From the NCBI RefSeq assembly GCF_011806425.1, contig NZ_JAATOV010000005.1, positions 270,145 through 334,144 of the forward strand: a DNA stretch of 64,000 nucleotides, in the 5' to 3' direction. Positions 63,982 to 64,000 of the stretch are shown here, piece by piece; position 1 is the first letter of the stretch, and each line of letters starts with the position of its first letter. The notes under the pieces were generated by a model. It was not told the DNA's origin and searched no databases. It saw only the letters and a program-made list of their open reading frames with translations. The position numbers and the translations under genes are program-made. The stretch comes from Thalassospira lucentensis. Lineage in GTDB: Bacteria > Pseudomonadota > Alphaproteobacteria > Rhodospirillales > Thalassospiraceae.

Positions 63982-64000
63982 ACTGACCTGGCAAGTTGGC
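63982..64000 (-). rRNA. Possible 3' edge of a 5S rRNA gene
   Basis: Read on -, the last bases are GCCAACTTGCCAGGTC, similar to the 3' end of alphaproteobacterial 5S rRNA, where the last bases (CCAGGTC-like) pair with the 5' GACCTGG. A strong hairpin lies about 50 bp downstream on -. Only 16-19 bases are visible, so this is weak. Confidence 0.25.

Larger units (their letters stand above)
63094..64000. other. 907-bp right end without protein genes
   Basis: No convincing protein gene. It holds a foldback element (63210-63452), a candidate small RNA with promoter and terminator on - (63599-63751), a strong hairpin (63900-63933), and possibly the edge of an rRNA gene at the end. Short open frames here all cross hairpins or lack ribosome binding sites. 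Confidence 0.6.

Overview
The window is chromosomal DNA of an alphaproteobacterium, GC-rich and gene-dense. Evidence: an unbroken str-S10-spc-alpha ribosomal superoperon, an ATP12-family chaperone gene, crcB overlapped by an RluA-family pseudouridine synthase gene, pepA followed by holC, and a SAM-II riboswitch before metNIQ, a riboswitch class typical of Alphaproteobacteria. The protein sequences look like a marine Rhodospirillales lineage such as Thalassospira; that placement is inference. There are no tRNA genes, CRISPR arrays, transposases or prophage genes that I can support.

Region 1 (1-18134) is translation machinery, all on +: rpsL (3' end only), rpsG, fusA, tuf, rpsJ, rplC-rplD-rplW-rplB-rpsS-rplV-rpsC-rplP-rpmC-rpsQ, rplN-rplX-rplE-rpsN-rpsH-rplF-rplR-rpsE-rpmD-rplO-secY-adk, rpsM-rpsK-rpoA-rplQ. 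rpmJ is not between secY/adk and rpsM. A strong terminator follows rplQ. Internal hairpins after tuf, adk and rpsK may trim expression.

Region 2 (18300-32770) is housekeeping and transport: a Deg/HtrA protease with rarA, an azoreductase, a DUF1499 protein, crcB-rluC, two HAD phosphatases, an SRPBCC protein, a Tat-exported dienelactone hydrolase-like protein, an NMT1/THI5-type ABC importer operon on -, the ATP12 chaperone divergent from it, and an ABC membrane domain gene with no ATPase partner nearby.

Region 3 (33200-47200) holds propionyl-CoA carboxylase (pccB-pccA), a HAD-DUF1244-acylphosphatase group, a periplasmic class B-like acid phosphatase preceded by a 308-bp foldback element, a DUF4336 protein, an FAD-linked oxidoreductase with a Sua5/TsaC gene, a chemoreceptor and cysQ.

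Region 4 (47340-56850) holds the AmmeMemoRadiSam genes: a fused Memo-AMMECR1 protein on - and the radical SAM enzyme on +, with an AT-rich zinc-finger-like gene between them and a DUF2750 gene downstream that has no standard start codon. Then come a degenerate shikimate kinase-like protein, a GNAT protein, nnrS, a hypothetical protein, pepA and holC.

Region 5 (56850-64000) holds the methionine importer metNIQ and a 1052-residue DUF2339 membrane protein. The metNIQ leader is the most striking item. A promoter, a SAM-II aptamer, a 21-codon leader peptide whose Shine-Dalgarno lies in the aptamer's pseudoknot strand, and a Rho-independent terminator inside that leader peptide are stacked within about 170 bp. 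This suggests a SAM-gated, translation-coupled attenuator. The right end has a second foldback element, a well-formed candidate small RNA on - with promoter and terminator, and possibly the edge of a 5S rRNA.
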